A stretch of 64,000 bases of DNA from Candidatus Devosia phytovorans (GTDB lineage: Bacteria; Pseudomonadota; Alphaproteobacteria; Rhizobiales; Devosiaceae): contig CP119312.1 in the NCBI GenBank assembly GCA_029202405.1, forward strand, positions 1,059,001 through 1,123,000, read 5' to 3'. Both the position numbers and the translations under genes were made by a program. Under the pieces are notes generated by a model that was not told where the DNA came from, made no database searches, and was given only the letters and a program-made list of their open reading frames with translations. Of the stretch, positions 41,739-51,155 are shown one piece after another. Positions within the stretch are counted from its first letter, which is position 1. Every line of letters begins with the position of its first letter.

Positions 41739-42866
41739 ATGAAGACCCGCGCCGCCGTCGCCTTCCAGGCTGGCAAGCCGCTTGAAATCGTCGAGGTCGA
41801 TCTCGATGGCCCCAAGGCCGGCGAAGTGCTGATCGAAATCAAGGCGACGGGGCTGTGCCACACCGACGACTTCACGCTGTCGGGTGCGGATCCGGAAGGG
41901 ATTTTCCCGGCGATCCTGGGCCATGAGGGCGCAGGCGTCGTGGTCGATGTCGGACCGGGTGTGACATCGCTCAAGAAGGGCGACCATGTGATCCCGCTCT
42001 ACACGCCGGAATGCCGCGAATGCTATGCGTGTCGTTCGGGCAAGACCAATCTCTGCACGGCGATCCGCGCGACGCAGGGGCAGGGGCTGATGCCCGACGG
42101 GACGTCGCGCTTTTCCTTCGAAGGCAAGCCGATCTTCCACTATATGGGTTGTTCGACCTTCTCCAACTACACGGTTCTTCCAGAAATCGCCGTTGCCAAG
42201 ATCGACGCCTCGGCGGCCTTCGACAAGGTCTGTTATGTCGGCTGCGGCGTGACCACCGGGATTGGCGCGGTGATCAACACCGCCAAGGTCGAGATCGGCG
42301 CGACGGCGGTGGTGTTCGGCCTCGGCGGCATCGGCCTCAACGTGATCCAGGGCCTGCGCCTCGCCGGTGCCGACATGATCATCGGCGTGGATCTGAACAA
42401 TGGCAAAAAGGAGTGGGGCGAGCGCTTCGGCATGACCCATTTCGTCAACCCGACCGAGATCGATGGGGACATTGTCCCGTACCTCGTCAACCTCACCAAG
42501 CGTCGTGGAGATCTGATCGGCGGCGCCGACTACACCTTCGACTGCACCGGTAACACGACGGTTATGCGTCAGGCGCTCGAATCTAGCCATCGCGGCTGGG
42601 GCAAGTCGGTGGTGATTGGCGTGGCCGGCGCGGGCAAGGAAATCTCGACCCGCCCGTTCCAGCTGGTGACTGGTCGCACTTGGATGGGGACTGCCTTTGG
42701 CGGCGCCAAGGGCCGCACCGATGTGCCGAAGATCGTTGATTGGTATCTCGATGGCAAGATCGACATCGATCCGATGATCACCCACACGCTGCGTCTCGAA
42801 GACATCAACAAGGGTTTCGACATGATGCATTCGGGCGAAAGCATCCGCTCGGTGGTGGTCTACTAA
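41739..42866 (+). CDS. frmA: S-(hydroxymethyl)glutathione dehydrogenase (class III alcohol dehydrogenase)
   Basis: This 375-residue zinc enzyme oxidises the formaldehyde-glutathione adduct and can also reduce S-nitrosoglutathione. Catalytic zinc ligands are in GLCHTDDFTLSGADPEG and LGHEGAG. The structural zinc cysteines are in ECRECYACRSGKTNLC, and the NAD motif is GLGGIGLNV. ATG 41739 has AAGGAG upstream; an earlier ATG at 41679 is rejected. No formylglutathione hydrolase is next to it. The DUF188 gene follows after three bases. Confidence 0.96.
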   Translation: MKTRAAVAFQAGKPLEIVEVDLDGPKAGEVLIEIKATGLCHTDDFTLSGADPEGIFPAILGHEGAGVVVDVGPGVTSLKKGDHVIPLYTPECRECYACRSGKTNLCTAIRATQGQGLMPDGTSRFSFEGKPIFHYMGCSTFSNYTVLPEIAVAKIDASAAFDKVCYVGCGVTTGIGAVINTAKVEIGATAVVFGLGGIGLNVIQGLRLAGADMIIGVDLNNGKKEWGERFGMTHFVNPTEIDGDIVPYLVNLTKRRGDLIGGADYTFDCTGNTTVMRQALESSHRGWGKSVVIGVAGAGKEISTRPFQLVTGRTWMGTAFGGAKGRTDVPKIVDWYLDGKIDIDPMITHTLRLEDINKGFDMMHSGESIRSVVVY

Positions 42867-42869
42867 GGC

Positions 42870-43328
42870 ATGGCGGATCCGACGATCTTCGTCGATGCCG
42901 ATGCCTGTCCGGTGAAGGACGAGGCCATGCGGGTCGCCGAGCGGCTCGGCCTCGTCATCACCTATGTCAGCAATGGGGGCGTGCGGCCATCGCGCGACCC
43001 CATGGTTCGCATTGTGGTGGTGCCGCAGGGTGCCGATGCGGCGGATGACTGGATCGTCGAGCAGGCAAGCGCGAACGATATCGTGCTGACAGCGGATATT
43101 CCGCTGGCCAGCCGCGCTATCGACAAGGGGTGTCACGTGCTGGGTTTTACCGGCAAGCCGTTCACGCCGGCCTCGATCGGCATGGCGCTGGCGATGCGCG
43201 ATCTCAAGCAGCATCTGCGCGAGACTGGCGAGATCAAGGGTTACAATCCCGGGTTTCGGCCAGCGGATCGCTCGGCTTTCCTGAGCGCGCTGGATACGCT
43301 GGGACGCAAGGCGAAAAGCCTGGCTTAG
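42870..43328 (+). CDS. YaiI/YqxD family protein (DUF188)
   Basis: This 152-residue protein has the PIN-like fold of the YaiI/YqxD family: FVDADACPVKDEAMRVAERL at the N-terminus, then DDWIVEQAS and DIVLTADIPLASRAIDKG. These acidic residues fit a nuclease-type metal site, but the family function is unproven. It begins three bases after the dehydrogenase, so the two are probably one operon. Confidence 0.92.
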   Translation: MADPTIFVDADACPVKDEAMRVAERLGLVITYVSNGGVRPSRDPMVRIVVVPQGADAADDWIVEQASANDIVLTADIPLASRAIDKGCHVLGFTGKPFTPASIGMALAMRDLKQHLRETGEIKGYNPGFRPADRSAFLSALDTLGRKAKSLA

Positions 43329-43587
43329 TCACGGTCCGGGCTCGTTATTATCGGACACGGTCGGCCGTGACACCTTTCCTGTTGAACACCCTGGAATGGT
43401 CCGGAGACCGCACGAAAATCAGGGCGCCGATGCAGGTGCCTTTTCCTTTGTCATCCGACCGAAAACAAAAGTTCGCCAATCCTTCACGGAACTGTCTGCG
43501 AAGTGACTCGATGCTGAACAGGAAGCGTCATTTTCCGAGCCTAGATGTCGCCGCCGCCCGAGGGCATTAATTCGGAGACAGGCTCAA

Positions 43588-44928
43588 ATGAAACGCGCTC
43601 AGCTGCTCAGCGCAGCAACCACTTTCGCCGCGCTTGCGCTGGCGACCGCACCTGCCATGGCCCAGACCAAGTTCGAGTTCTGGTATGGCCTGTCCGGCGA
43701 TCTCAGCGAACGCATCCAGGACATGTGCAAGACGTTCAACGAGTCGCAGGCCGACTACGAGATCGTTTGCGTCAGCCAGGAAACCTACGAAAACAACCTG
43801 CAGAACACGATCGCGGCCTTCCGCGCCAACAAGCAGCCGACGATCGCCCAGATTTCGGACGGCGGCGTCGTCGACCTGATGCTGTCGGGCGCCTACCTGC
43901 CGGTGCGCCAGCTGATGGAAGACAACGGCTACGAGATCGACTGGTCGGACTATAATTCGGGCGTGAGCTCGTATTTCGCCACCTCGTCGGGCGAACTGCT
44001 GGCCATGCCGTTCAACAATTCCACGGCCATGTTCTACTACAACACCGATGCGCTAGAAGCGGTTGGCTTTGAAGGCGCGCCGGAAACCTGGGAACAGGTC
44101 GAGCAGATCGCCCGCGACCTCAAGGCTGCCGGCTATGAATGCCCGATCGCCTTCGATCCGACCGGTCAGTGGCAGTGGTGGGAACAGTTCTCCGCCATCC
44201 ACAACCAGCCGATCGCCACCAATGGCAATGGCTATGGCGGTCTCGACGCCACCGTTGACTTCAACAACGGTCTCTTCGTCAAGCAGCTCCAGTTCTACAA
44301 GGACATGTATGACGAGGGCCTGCTGGTCGTGAAGAGCAAGGCCACTGGCGAAACCGCCAATGACGCCTTCATCAACGCCAAGTGCCAGATGTCGTCCTCC
44401 TCGATCGCCGACCATGGCACGATCGGCAAGCAGGCCATGGAAGGCATGCACTGGGACGTCACCATGCTGCCCGTCTGGGAAGGCACCGAACGCCACAACT
44501 CGCTGGTCGGCGGCGCTGCCCTCTGGACTCTCAAGGGCAAGTCGGAAGAAGAATACAAGGGCGCTGCGGCGTTCTATGCTTTCCTTGCCACGCCGAAGCA
44601 GGCCGAATGGTGGTCGACTGTGACCGGCTACATCCCGGTTACCAATTCGGGCTTTGAAGCCATGAAGGCTGCTGGCTTTTATGATGCCGCTCCCTACAAG
44701 GGCCGTGAACTTGCGCTGGCCAGCCTGAGCTTCACCCCACCGTCCGAATATACCCGCGGCGTGCGCCTCGGTAACTTCGGCGCCGTCCGCGTCGAAATCC
44801 AGAACGCCATCCAGGCCGTGCTGTTCAACGGCGTGCCGGTCCAGGAAGCTCTCGATACCGCTGCCGAGCGCTCCAACGAAGTGCTGCGCAAGTTCGAAGC
44901 CACCTATCCGGGCCAGGCTCTCCCCTGA
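43588..44928 (+). CDS. ugpB: Glycerol-3-phosphate ABC transporter substrate-binding protein
   Basis: UgpB binds sn-glycerol-3-phosphate or its diesters in the periplasm. The 446-residue protein has a signal peptide ending APAMAQ, then KFEFWYGLSGDLSERIQDMC. Family residues follow in FNNSTAMFYYNTDALE, the aromatic WQWWEQFSAIHNQP, and the C-terminal YTRGVRLGNFGAVRVEI. It leads the ugpBAEC operon; 259 bases upstream lack an obvious Pho box. An 11-bp hairpin separates it from ugpA. Confidence 0.95.
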   Translation: MKRAQLLSAATTFAALALATAPAMAQTKFEFWYGLSGDLSERIQDMCKTFNESQADYEIVCVSQETYENNLQNTIAAFRANKQPTIAQISDGGVVDLMLSGAYLPVRQLMEDNGYEIDWSDYNSGVSSYFATSSGELLAMPFNNSTAMFYYNTDALEAVGFEGAPETWEQVEQIARDLKAAGYECPIAFDPTGQWQWWEQFSAIHNQPIATNGNGYGGLDATVDFNNGLFVKQLQFYKDMYDEGLLVVKSKATGETANDAFINAKCQMSSSSIADHGTIGKQAMEGMHWDVTMLPVWEGTERHNSLVGGAALWTLKGKSEEEYKGAAAFYAFLATPKQAEWWSTVTGYIPVTNSGFEAMKAAGFYDAAPYKGRELALASLSFTPPSEYTRGVRLGNFGAVRVEIQNAIQAVLFNGVPVQEALDTAAERSNEVLRKFEATYPGQALP

Positions 44929-44941
44929 TCTGACGAGACCC

Positions 44942-44967
44942 GCACGGACGGCGAAAGCCGTCCGTGC
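44942..44967 (+). promoter_or_regulatory. Intercistronic hairpin between ugpB and ugpA
   Basis: GCACGGACGGC-GAAA-GCCGTCCGTGC is a perfect 11-bp stem with a GNRA loop, 13 bases after the ugpB stop. No T-run follows. Such hairpins commonly protect the 3' end of binding-protein messages so that ugpB is made in excess. Confidence 0.7.
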
Positions 44968-44993
44968 CCATTTCAGCCGAGGCGGACTGGCTC

Positions 44994-45878
44994 ATGGAAA
45001 GACGTGCTTTTTACAAGAATGGCGGATTGCCCTGGCTGCTGATCGCGCCCCAGCTCATCCTCGTGCTGATCTTCTTCTACTGGCCGACGACGCAGGCGCT
45101 GTACTGGGCCTTCACGCTCGAACAGCCATGGGGTGGTGGCAATAACTGGGTCGGCTTTGCCAATTTCCTCGGCATTTTCCGTGATGGCCAATATTGGGCA
45201 ATGGTCGGCCGCAGCGCTTTCTATGCGATTTGCACGACAGCCATTTCCATGGTGATAGCACTGACGCTGGCGGCTTTCGTCGATCGTGCGCTCAAGGGTA
45301 CACGGCTGTTCCAGTCGGTTTTCGTCTGGCCCTATGCGATCGCCGCTCCCGCTGCAGGCGTTGCGTTCCGCTTCATCTTTTCGCCCGATGCCGGTCTTGT
45401 CGGCGCGATCAACCAGGTTTGGCCGGGCCTGTGGAATCCCGCGATCAATGGCGCGCATGCACTGGGCATGGTCATCGTCTGCCATGCCTGGCTGGGCATC
45501 GGCTATAATTTCATCTTCTTCCTCGCGGCTTTGCAGATGATCCCACGCTCGATTTCGGAAGCTGGGGCCATGGATGGTGCCCGTCCGTTCCGCCGAATGA
45601 TGGACCTGCAACTGCCGCTGATCACGCCGACCGTGTTCTTCCTGATCATCATGAACCTGATCTCGAGCTTTACCGACAGTTTTGGCCTGATCGACGTGAT
45701 GACCGAAGGCGGGCCGATCGGGTCCACGGAAGTCATGGTCTACAATATCTATGTCGATGGGTTCAAAGGCCTCGACTATTCGGGCGCCGCTGCCCAGTCG
45801 ATCGTCCTGATGCTTCTCGTCATCGCGCTCACTTTCGTCCAGTTCAAATGGGTCGAAAAGCGCGTCCACTACAATTGA
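44994..45878 (+). CDS. ugpA: Glycerol-3-phosphate ABC transporter permease UgpA
   Basis: This 294-residue inner-membrane protein has six helices and the EAA loop SEAGAMDGARPFRRMMDLQL. Its start ERRAFYKNGGLPWLLIAPQL aligns with known UgpA proteins. I chose ATG 44994; GTG 44964 lies in the hairpin stem and adds only MPISAEADWL. It pairs with UgpE to form the pore. Confidence 0.94.
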   Translation: MERRAFYKNGGLPWLLIAPQLILVLIFFYWPTTQALYWAFTLEQPWGGGNNWVGFANFLGIFRDGQYWAMVGRSAFYAICTTAISMVIALTLAAFVDRALKGTRLFQSVFVWPYAIAAPAAGVAFRFIFSPDAGLVGAINQVWPGLWNPAINGAHALGMVIVCHAWLGIGYNFIFFLAALQMIPRSISEAGAMDGARPFRRMMDLQLPLITPTVFFLIIMNLISSFTDSFGLIDVMTEGGPIGSTEVMVYNIYVDGFKGLDYSGAAAQSIVLMLLVIALTFVQFKWVEKRVHYN

Positions 45879-45888
45879 GGCCGCAGAA

Positions 45889-46806
45889 ATGATCGAACGT
45901 TCGCCGTTCTTCGACTTCGTCTCCTATGCGGCCATGATCCTGGGCTTGTTCCTGGTGCTGGTGCCGTTCTGGATCACCTTTGTGGCCGGCAGCCTGTCGC
46001 TGCCCGAAGTCACCCGTGTGCCGATCGCGCTCTGGCCATCGGGACATCTGATCGAGAATATCCAGACTGCCTGGACCCGCGCCGACCTCGGCCCCAAGAT
46101 GATCAACAGCTTCATCGTGGCTTCGGGCGTGACGATCGGCAAGATCGTGCTGGCGGCGCTGTCGGCGTTTTCGATCGTCTTCTTCAACTACCGCGCCCGC
46201 ATGGTCTGCTTCTGGCTGATCTTCATCACGCTGATGCTGCCGCTCGAAGTGCGCATCGTGCCGACCTATTCGATTGCCGCCAATGCGCTGCAGCCGTTCC
46301 AGATCATTCTCGATACGCTGGGCCTGACCGGGCTGATCGAGGCCGTCTCAGGTATTCGCATCGGGCTCGAATGGAACCTGCTCAATTCCTACACCGGCCT
46401 GATCCTGCCGCTGGTGGCGACGGCGACTGGCACGTTCCTCTACCGCCAGTTCTTCATGACCATTCCCGACGAGCTGGTGGAAGCCTCCAAAATGGATGGC
46501 TCCGGTCCGCTGCGCTTTTTCTGGGATGTGCTGCTGCCGCTGAGCCGCACCAATATGCTGGCGCTGGCCACGATCATGTTCGTGTCGAGCTGGAACCAGT
46601 ATCTTTGGCCACTTCTGATCACCACCGATCGCGCCAACTACGGCACCGTGGTGATGCAGCTCAAGGCGCTGATCCCGGCGCAGAACGGCACGCCCGACTG
46701 GAATGTCACCATGGCGGGTGCCCTCATCATCATGCTGCCCCCGCTGCTGGTCGTTGCCTTGATGCAGCGCTGGTTCGTGCGCGGCCTAATTTCCCGAGAC
46801 AAGTGA
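45889..46806 (+). CDS. ugpE: Glycerol-3-phosphate ABC transporter permease UgpE
   Basis: This 305-residue inner-membrane protein has six helices. The EAA loop is PDELVEASKMDGSGPLRFFW. The sequence PLEVRIVPTYSIAANALQPF and the long periplasmic part before VSGIRIGLEWNLLN are UgpE-like. It lies ten bases after ugpA and eight before ugpC. Confidence 0.94.
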   Translation: MIERSPFFDFVSYAAMILGLFLVLVPFWITFVAGSLSLPEVTRVPIALWPSGHLIENIQTAWTRADLGPKMINSFIVASGVTIGKIVLAALSAFSIVFFNYRARMVCFWLIFITLMLPLEVRIVPTYSIAANALQPFQIILDTLGLTGLIEAVSGIRIGLEWNLLNSYTGLILPLVATATGTFLYRQFFMTIPDELVEASKMDGSGPLRFFWDVLLPLSRTNMLALATIMFVSSWNQYLWPLLITTDRANYGTVVMQLKALIPAQNGTPDWNVTMAGALIIMLPPLLVVALMQRWFVRGLISRDK

Positions 46807-46814
46807 GACAGACC

Positions 46815-47927
46815 ATGGCGGCCATTTCCATCAGCGGCGTCAAGAAGCGCTATCAGAAGAATGACGTCATCCATGGCGTCAATGTCGAGATCGAGGCGGG
46901 CGAGTTCGTCGTGATCCTCGGGCCATCGGGCTGCGGCAAGTCGACCCTCCTGCGCATGATCGCGGGCCTCGAGGACATTTCCGAGGGGACGATCTCGATC
47001 GAGGGCAAGGTCGTCAACCAGCTCGAACCGCGCGAACGCGGCTGCGCCATGGTGTTCCAGAACTATGCGCTCTATCCGCATATGAGCGTGCGCCAGAATA
47101 TCGGCTATTCGCTCAAGGTTGCCGGCATGCCGCGTGCCCAGCGTGACGCCAAGGTGCTCAAGGTCGCCCAGTCGGTGAGCCTTGAACCCTATCTTGACCG
47201 CAAGCCCGGCGAGCTGTCGGGCGGCCAGCGCCAGCGCGTTGCCATGGCGCGTGCCATGGTGCGCGAGCCGAAGGTGTTTCTGTTCGACGAGCCCTTTTCC
47301 AATCTCGATGCCAAGCTGCGCGTGGCGATGCGGGCCGAAGTGCGGAACCTCCATCGCAGCCTCGGCGTCACCTCGGTTTTCGTGACGCATGACCAGACCG
47401 AAGCCATGACGCTGGCCGACCGGCTGATCGTGATGAACCAGGGCGTGGTGGAGCAGGTGGGCAAGCCGAGCGAAGTCTATCATCATCCGGCAAGCCTCTT
47501 CGTCGCCGACTTCATCGGTTCGCCGGCGATGAATCTCGTTCGCGGGTTTTTCAGCCAGGACGGCTATTTCCGGCACGGCAAGGGCGGCATGATCAAGCTG
47601 CCCGCCCTGGCCAAGCATCATGTCGACAAGGAAGTCTCGATCGGCGTGCGTCCCGAGCTGGTCAGCCGGACCGGTGCCAGCGACAAGAACGCGCTGTCGG
47701 CCGTGGTCGACTATACAGAAGAGCTGGGCGCCTCGCGGCTGATCTATGCCGATTTGGACGGCAGCCGCGTCATCGCCGTCGATGGCGGCAATGATCCGCT
47801 GGGCACCGGCATGCCGATCCACATCACCTTCTCGGAAGGCGATGTGCATGTGTTCGGCCATGACACCAGCCGGCGCATCGATACCGCCAGCCAGCACGCC
47901 AAAACTCCGACAACAGCAACCGCCTGA
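46815..47927 (+). CDS. ugpC: Glycerol-3-phosphate ABC transporter ATP-binding protein
   Basis: This 370-residue ATPase has the P-loop GPSGCGKSTLLRMIAG, the signature LSGGQRQRVAMARAMV and Walker B FLFDEPFSNLDAKLRV. A C-terminal OB-fold (MalK/UgpC-type) regulatory domain occupies about 240-370. ATG 46815 lies after the ugpE stop. The frame is open far upstream, but that part is the shadow of ugpE. Confidence 0.95.
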   Translation: MAAISISGVKKRYQKNDVIHGVNVEIEAGEFVVILGPSGCGKSTLLRMIAGLEDISEGTISIEGKVVNQLEPRERGCAMVFQNYALYPHMSVRQNIGYSLKVAGMPRAQRDAKVLKVAQSVSLEPYLDRKPGELSGGQRQRVAMARAMVREPKVFLFDEPFSNLDAKLRVAMRAEVRNLHRSLGVTSVFVTHDQTEAMTLADRLIVMNQGVVEQVGKPSEVYHHPASLFVADFIGSPAMNLVRGFFSQDGYFRHGKGGMIKLPALAKHHVDKEVSIGVRPELVSRTGASDKNALSAVVDYTEELGASRLIYADLDGSRVIAVDGGNDPLGTGMPIHITFSEGDVHVFGHDTSRRIDTASQHAKTPTTATA

Positions 47928-47941
47928 GAAGGACAGATATC

Positions 47942-48853
47942 ATGAGCAATATCATCGGCACCGGCTTCAATGTCGGCTCAACGGATGGCGAACTCGCCAG
48001 CCTCCATGACGACATGCGCGCCCTGGCCGACATGGGCGTCGATACGGTCGAGTTGGGCATTACCAGCGTCGACCTGATTTCGGGTGGCCGCATCATTCCG
48101 GAGCGCCTGGAACGCGTGTTGGCCATCACCAGCGAATTTGACTTCCGCTACACAGTGCACGGCCTGGTTTCGTCCAATTTCATGGACCCGGTAACGCAGC
48201 GGTATCAGCTTGATGCCGCCAAGGCGCTGGTGGAATTCTGCAATCGCGTTGAATCCAATATCCTGGTGCAGCACGGCGGCTGCCTGCGGGCAGACCAGAT
48301 CGAGGAACGCCATGGCGCAGATCTTCGCGAGCGCGAAGCGCTGGTGGAACTGGCCGAGTTCGCCAAGCCGCAGGGTGTGCGCATCGCGCTGGAGAACATC
48401 TTCACCACCGAGCCGGGCCAGTATCGCCAGACGCCGTCGCAGGTGGCCGAGACCGTCAAGGCAGTCGACCATCCCAACGTCGTGGCCTTGATCGACTTCA
48501 GCCACGCCTATCTCGAAACCACCTATCGTGGCCTCGACTTCTTCGCCGAGATCGCAGCCATGGCGCCGGTCACAGGCCACCTGCATGTGCACGACAGCTT
48601 CGGCCGTCCGCAGGGCTTCTACAAGCCGTTCCATCCGCAGGAAAACACTGCCATGGGTATCGGCGACCTGCATATGCCGCTCGGCTGGGGCGATATCGAC
48701 TGGGATCGCATCTTCTCGGAACTGACCTTCCTGCCCGAGACGGTGCTGATGATGGAAATCGGCCATCGCTATCGCGCCGAACAGCCGGAAAGCCTGCGTC
48801 GCGCGCTGCAGCTGATGGACCTCAATGCGCCATCGCTGGCAGCAGCACAGTAG
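47942..48853 (+). CDS. TIM-barrel sugar phosphate isomerase/epimerase-like protein
   Basis: This 303-residue protein has the xylose-isomerase/AP-endonuclease-2 barrel. Likely metal ligands are the glutamate in IALENIFTT, the aspartate and histidine in ALIDFSHAYL, the histidines in GHLHVHDSFG and the glutamate in VLMMEIGHR. It is the last gene of the ugp operon, 14 bases after ugpC and before a terminator, so it probably acts on what the transporter imports. Substrate unknown: a glycerophospho-sugar or a phosphodiester-type cleavage are both possible. Confidence 0.85.
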   Translation: MSNIIGTGFNVGSTDGELASLHDDMRALADMGVDTVELGITSVDLISGGRIIPERLERVLAITSEFDFRYTVHGLVSSNFMDPVTQRYQLDAAKALVEFCNRVESNILVQHGGCLRADQIEERHGADLREREALVELAEFAKPQGVRIALENIFTTEPGQYRQTPSQVAETVKAVDHPNVVALIDFSHAYLETTYRGLDFFAEIAAMAPVTGHLHVHDSFGRPQGFYKPFHPQENTAMGIGDLHMPLGWGDIDWDRIFSELTFLPETVLMMEIGHRYRAEQPESLRRALQLMDLNAPSLAAAQ

Positions 48854-48866
48854 GAGCAACTCTTTT

Positions 48867-48894
48867 GGGGAGGCGTGAGCCTCCCCTTTGTTTT
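48867..48894 (+). terminator. Rho-independent terminator of the ugp operon
   Basis: GGGGAGGC-GTGA-GCCTCCCC followed by TTTGTTTT, 13 bases after the stop. The convergent mscS-type gene ends just beyond it. Confidence 0.9.
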
Positions 48895-48898
48895 GCGA

Positions 48899-51022
48899 TT
48901 AGAGCGCTATGCCCTTGGCGGCCAGGCCTTCGAGCAGCTTGCCGTTGAAGGCGCGTGCAAGTTCGGTCTGGCGCAGGGGGCTGGTGCGCATCGAGCCGCT
49001 GACAACGACAGACCCGGCGTTGATCTCATCTATGCCCAGGTCGTGCAGGTCGGTGGTGATCGAGCCCGAATAGCGCGGGTTTTCGCGCAGGGTCTTGGCG
49101 GTGAGACGCATCTCTTCCATCACCACCATGGGGTCGACCGCAGAGGGCACCGTGTAACGCGGACGAAGCACGCCAAAATTGCGTGAACTGTTCTTGAGGG
49201 CCTTCACGGTCGAGAAGGGGATGGAATGCAGCGCGCCGTCGCTGTCGCGCAGGCGGATGGTGCGGAGGGATATGCTTTCCACCACGCCGCTGCGGTCGCC
49301 GGTATTGATGGTGTCGCCGATGGCGATCGTGTCCTCGGCGAGAATGAAGATACCAGTTATCACATCCTGCACCAGTTGCTGGGAGCCAAAGCTGATGGCG
49401 AGACCGAAGACGCCAGCACCGGCGATCAGCGGCGTGACGTCGACGCCGATATTGGCGAGCACGGCTATGCCGGTTAGCACGATCAGGACGATCATGGCGC
49501 CATTGCGCACGAGAGGCAGCAGGGTCTGAACGCGGCTGGAGCGGCGCTGCGACCAGTTGAGGCCTTCGCGCGGGGTCAGCGCGGTCGCGATCCAGGCATC
49601 GAGGGCCACCCAGATCAGCCAGGCGACGACCACAACGGTTGCTGCTGCAAGCAGGGGCGCGGTCAAAGGCATGCCGTCGGTGGTAAGCCAGAGCCAAAGG
49701 TTGAAACCCCAGATCCAGCTCAGCGCCAGGATGATGCCAAAGGTCGCCACGGCGTCCGATGTGAGGCGCAGGACGCGCATCAGTGCCTTGCCCACGACCT
49801 GCTGTACCGGGCTGACGCGATAGCGATACTTGGGCGGCTTGGGGGTGAAGAAGCGATTGAGGATCGAGATGACGACGAGGCCCGCCAGCACGGTGCCGAA
49901 GGACCAGAGCATCTGGCTCAGCACGTCATTGTCGCGCTGGCCGCCGACGACGCTGACGACGCTCAGACCGAGGAAGGCATAGGCCAGCAGCGGCCAGTGT
50001 TTGGCCAGACGGCGTGTCGCATTGTTGAGCACATTGTCCGAAGCCGGCTTGCTGCATGCGGCGCCGAAGATCAGCCGCCCGACGGCGCGCTTGTGACGGA
50101 TAATGAAGAGCAGGAGGATGAATGCCGCGGCGAGGTTCAGGGCAAAACCCACAATGTCGGCAGCCGACCAGCCGACGACACGGCGCAGGGTCGGTTCATT
50201 GCCAAGGGCGGCGAAGATCGCGATGACGGAGATGGCCAAGAGCCAGGGGTAGAAGCGGAGCTGGCAATAGCGGATGAGGCGCGCGCCACGCCAGCTGGCG
50301 AGGACAGAAAGACTTGAGATGGCCAGGGTGGTGCCCAGCATGGCCAGCAGGATACCGATAGCGAGTGTGGCAAAGATCTGGGCGCCGATGCCGCTGGGCG
50401 CCACAAGGCTTGCGCCAAGCGTGACGGCCAGGAAGAGCGCGATGTGGCCGAGGATATGGAGGAGCAGGCCCGTGGCCAGCCAGCGCTTGCGGACAGGCAC
50501 GTGTGGTGCGGTCATGCGGCGCATAGCGCGGCGTAGCAGCAGGCCACCAGCAATGGTGATCAGCAGGCCGGGGACGGCCCAGAGCGCGAAGCCAACTAGT
50601 TGCCCGGTTTCCAGGCCTGCCTGAAAACGGCTGGTGATCTGAGTGCCCGCCTGTGACGCCTTCCGGTCAATAGGCACGCCGAAGGTGGTGGTCGGCAGTT
50701 GGTCGATCAGCGTGTTGGTCCAGGTAGAAAGCGCATCAATCAGTCCTGGTTGATTGACTGCTTCCTCCCCTTCGACGGACGGATCACTGGTGACTTCTGT
50801 TGGAGCGGTGGTTTCGGGTTCGACAACGAGCGTGCGCAGATGGGCCAGCAGGTCGACGCGAAGTTGGTCGTCTTCGAGAACGGTGATGAGACGGTCGACC
50901 GTCTCCACCTGGTCGGCGGTGAGCGTGGGTTGAGCAGTCGGCGTTACGGCCTGCTGCGCCAGCGCGGCGCTGGACAACAGGGCCAGGAAGACGATTGCCC
51001 ACAGGTGCTTGCATGCCCTCAT
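48899..51022 (-). CDS. MscS-family mechanosensitive channel with large N-terminal extension
   Basis: This 707-residue inner-membrane protein starts with a signal peptide (to ALAQQ) and a periplasmic helical region. About ten helices follow, then the MscS core near 520-700. The pore helix and conserved loop read ISFGSQQLVQDVITGIFILA, then IAIGDTINTGDRSGVVESI. The C-terminal domain has LRTIRLRDSDGALHSIPFST. It relieves hypo-osmotic stress. Long members of this type resemble the YbdG/MscM/YbiO class. Confidence 0.9.
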   Translation of the reverse strand: MRACKHLWAIVFLALLSSAALAQQAVTPTAQPTLTADQVETVDRLITVLEDDQLRVDLLAHLRTLVVEPETTAPTEVTSDPSVEGEEAVNQPGLIDALSTWTNTLIDQLPTTTFGVPIDRKASQAGTQITSRFQAGLETGQLVGFALWAVPGLLITIAGGLLLRRAMRRMTAPHVPVRKRWLATGLLLHILGHIALFLAVTLGASLVAPSGIGAQIFATLAIGILLAMLGTTLAISSLSVLASWRGARLIRYCQLRFYPWLLAISVIAIFAALGNEPTLRRVVGWSAADIVGFALNLAAAFILLLFIIRHKRAVGRLIFGAACSKPASDNVLNNATRRLAKHWPLLAYAFLGLSVVSVVGGQRDNDVLSQMLWSFGTVLAGLVVISILNRFFTPKPPKYRYRVSPVQQVVGKALMRVLRLTSDAVATFGIILALSWIWGFNLWLWLTTDGMPLTAPLLAAATVVVVAWLIWVALDAWIATALTPREGLNWSQRRSSRVQTLLPLVRNGAMIVLIVLTGIAVLANIGVDVTPLIAGAGVFGLAISFGSQQLVQDVITGIFILAEDTIAIGDTINTGDRSGVVESISLRTIRLRDSDGALHSIPFSTVKALKNSSRNFGVLRPRYTVPSAVDPMVVMEEMRLTAKTLRENPRYSGSITTDLHDLGIDEINAGSVVVSGSMRTSPLRQTELARAFNGKLLEGLAAKGIAL

Positions 51023-51155
51023 CTGCCGATCCCTTCGCTATGGCGTCACCCCGTCGATAGGCGAGCCGATGCATCAGGTCTAGTAGCAGCAGAGGGTGAC
51101 CATGTTGCGATCCGATCAGAATTTGTAGAGCTTTGTCGAATTCCTTGTCTCGTCG

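Noticed and set aside
43329..43587. Pho box upstream of ugpB
   Set aside because: One TTGTCAT half-site is present near 43448, but no second heptamer at 11-base spacing.
44964..44993. GTG start for ugpA
   Set aside because: It falls in the stem of the intercistronic hairpin and adds residues absent from the family.
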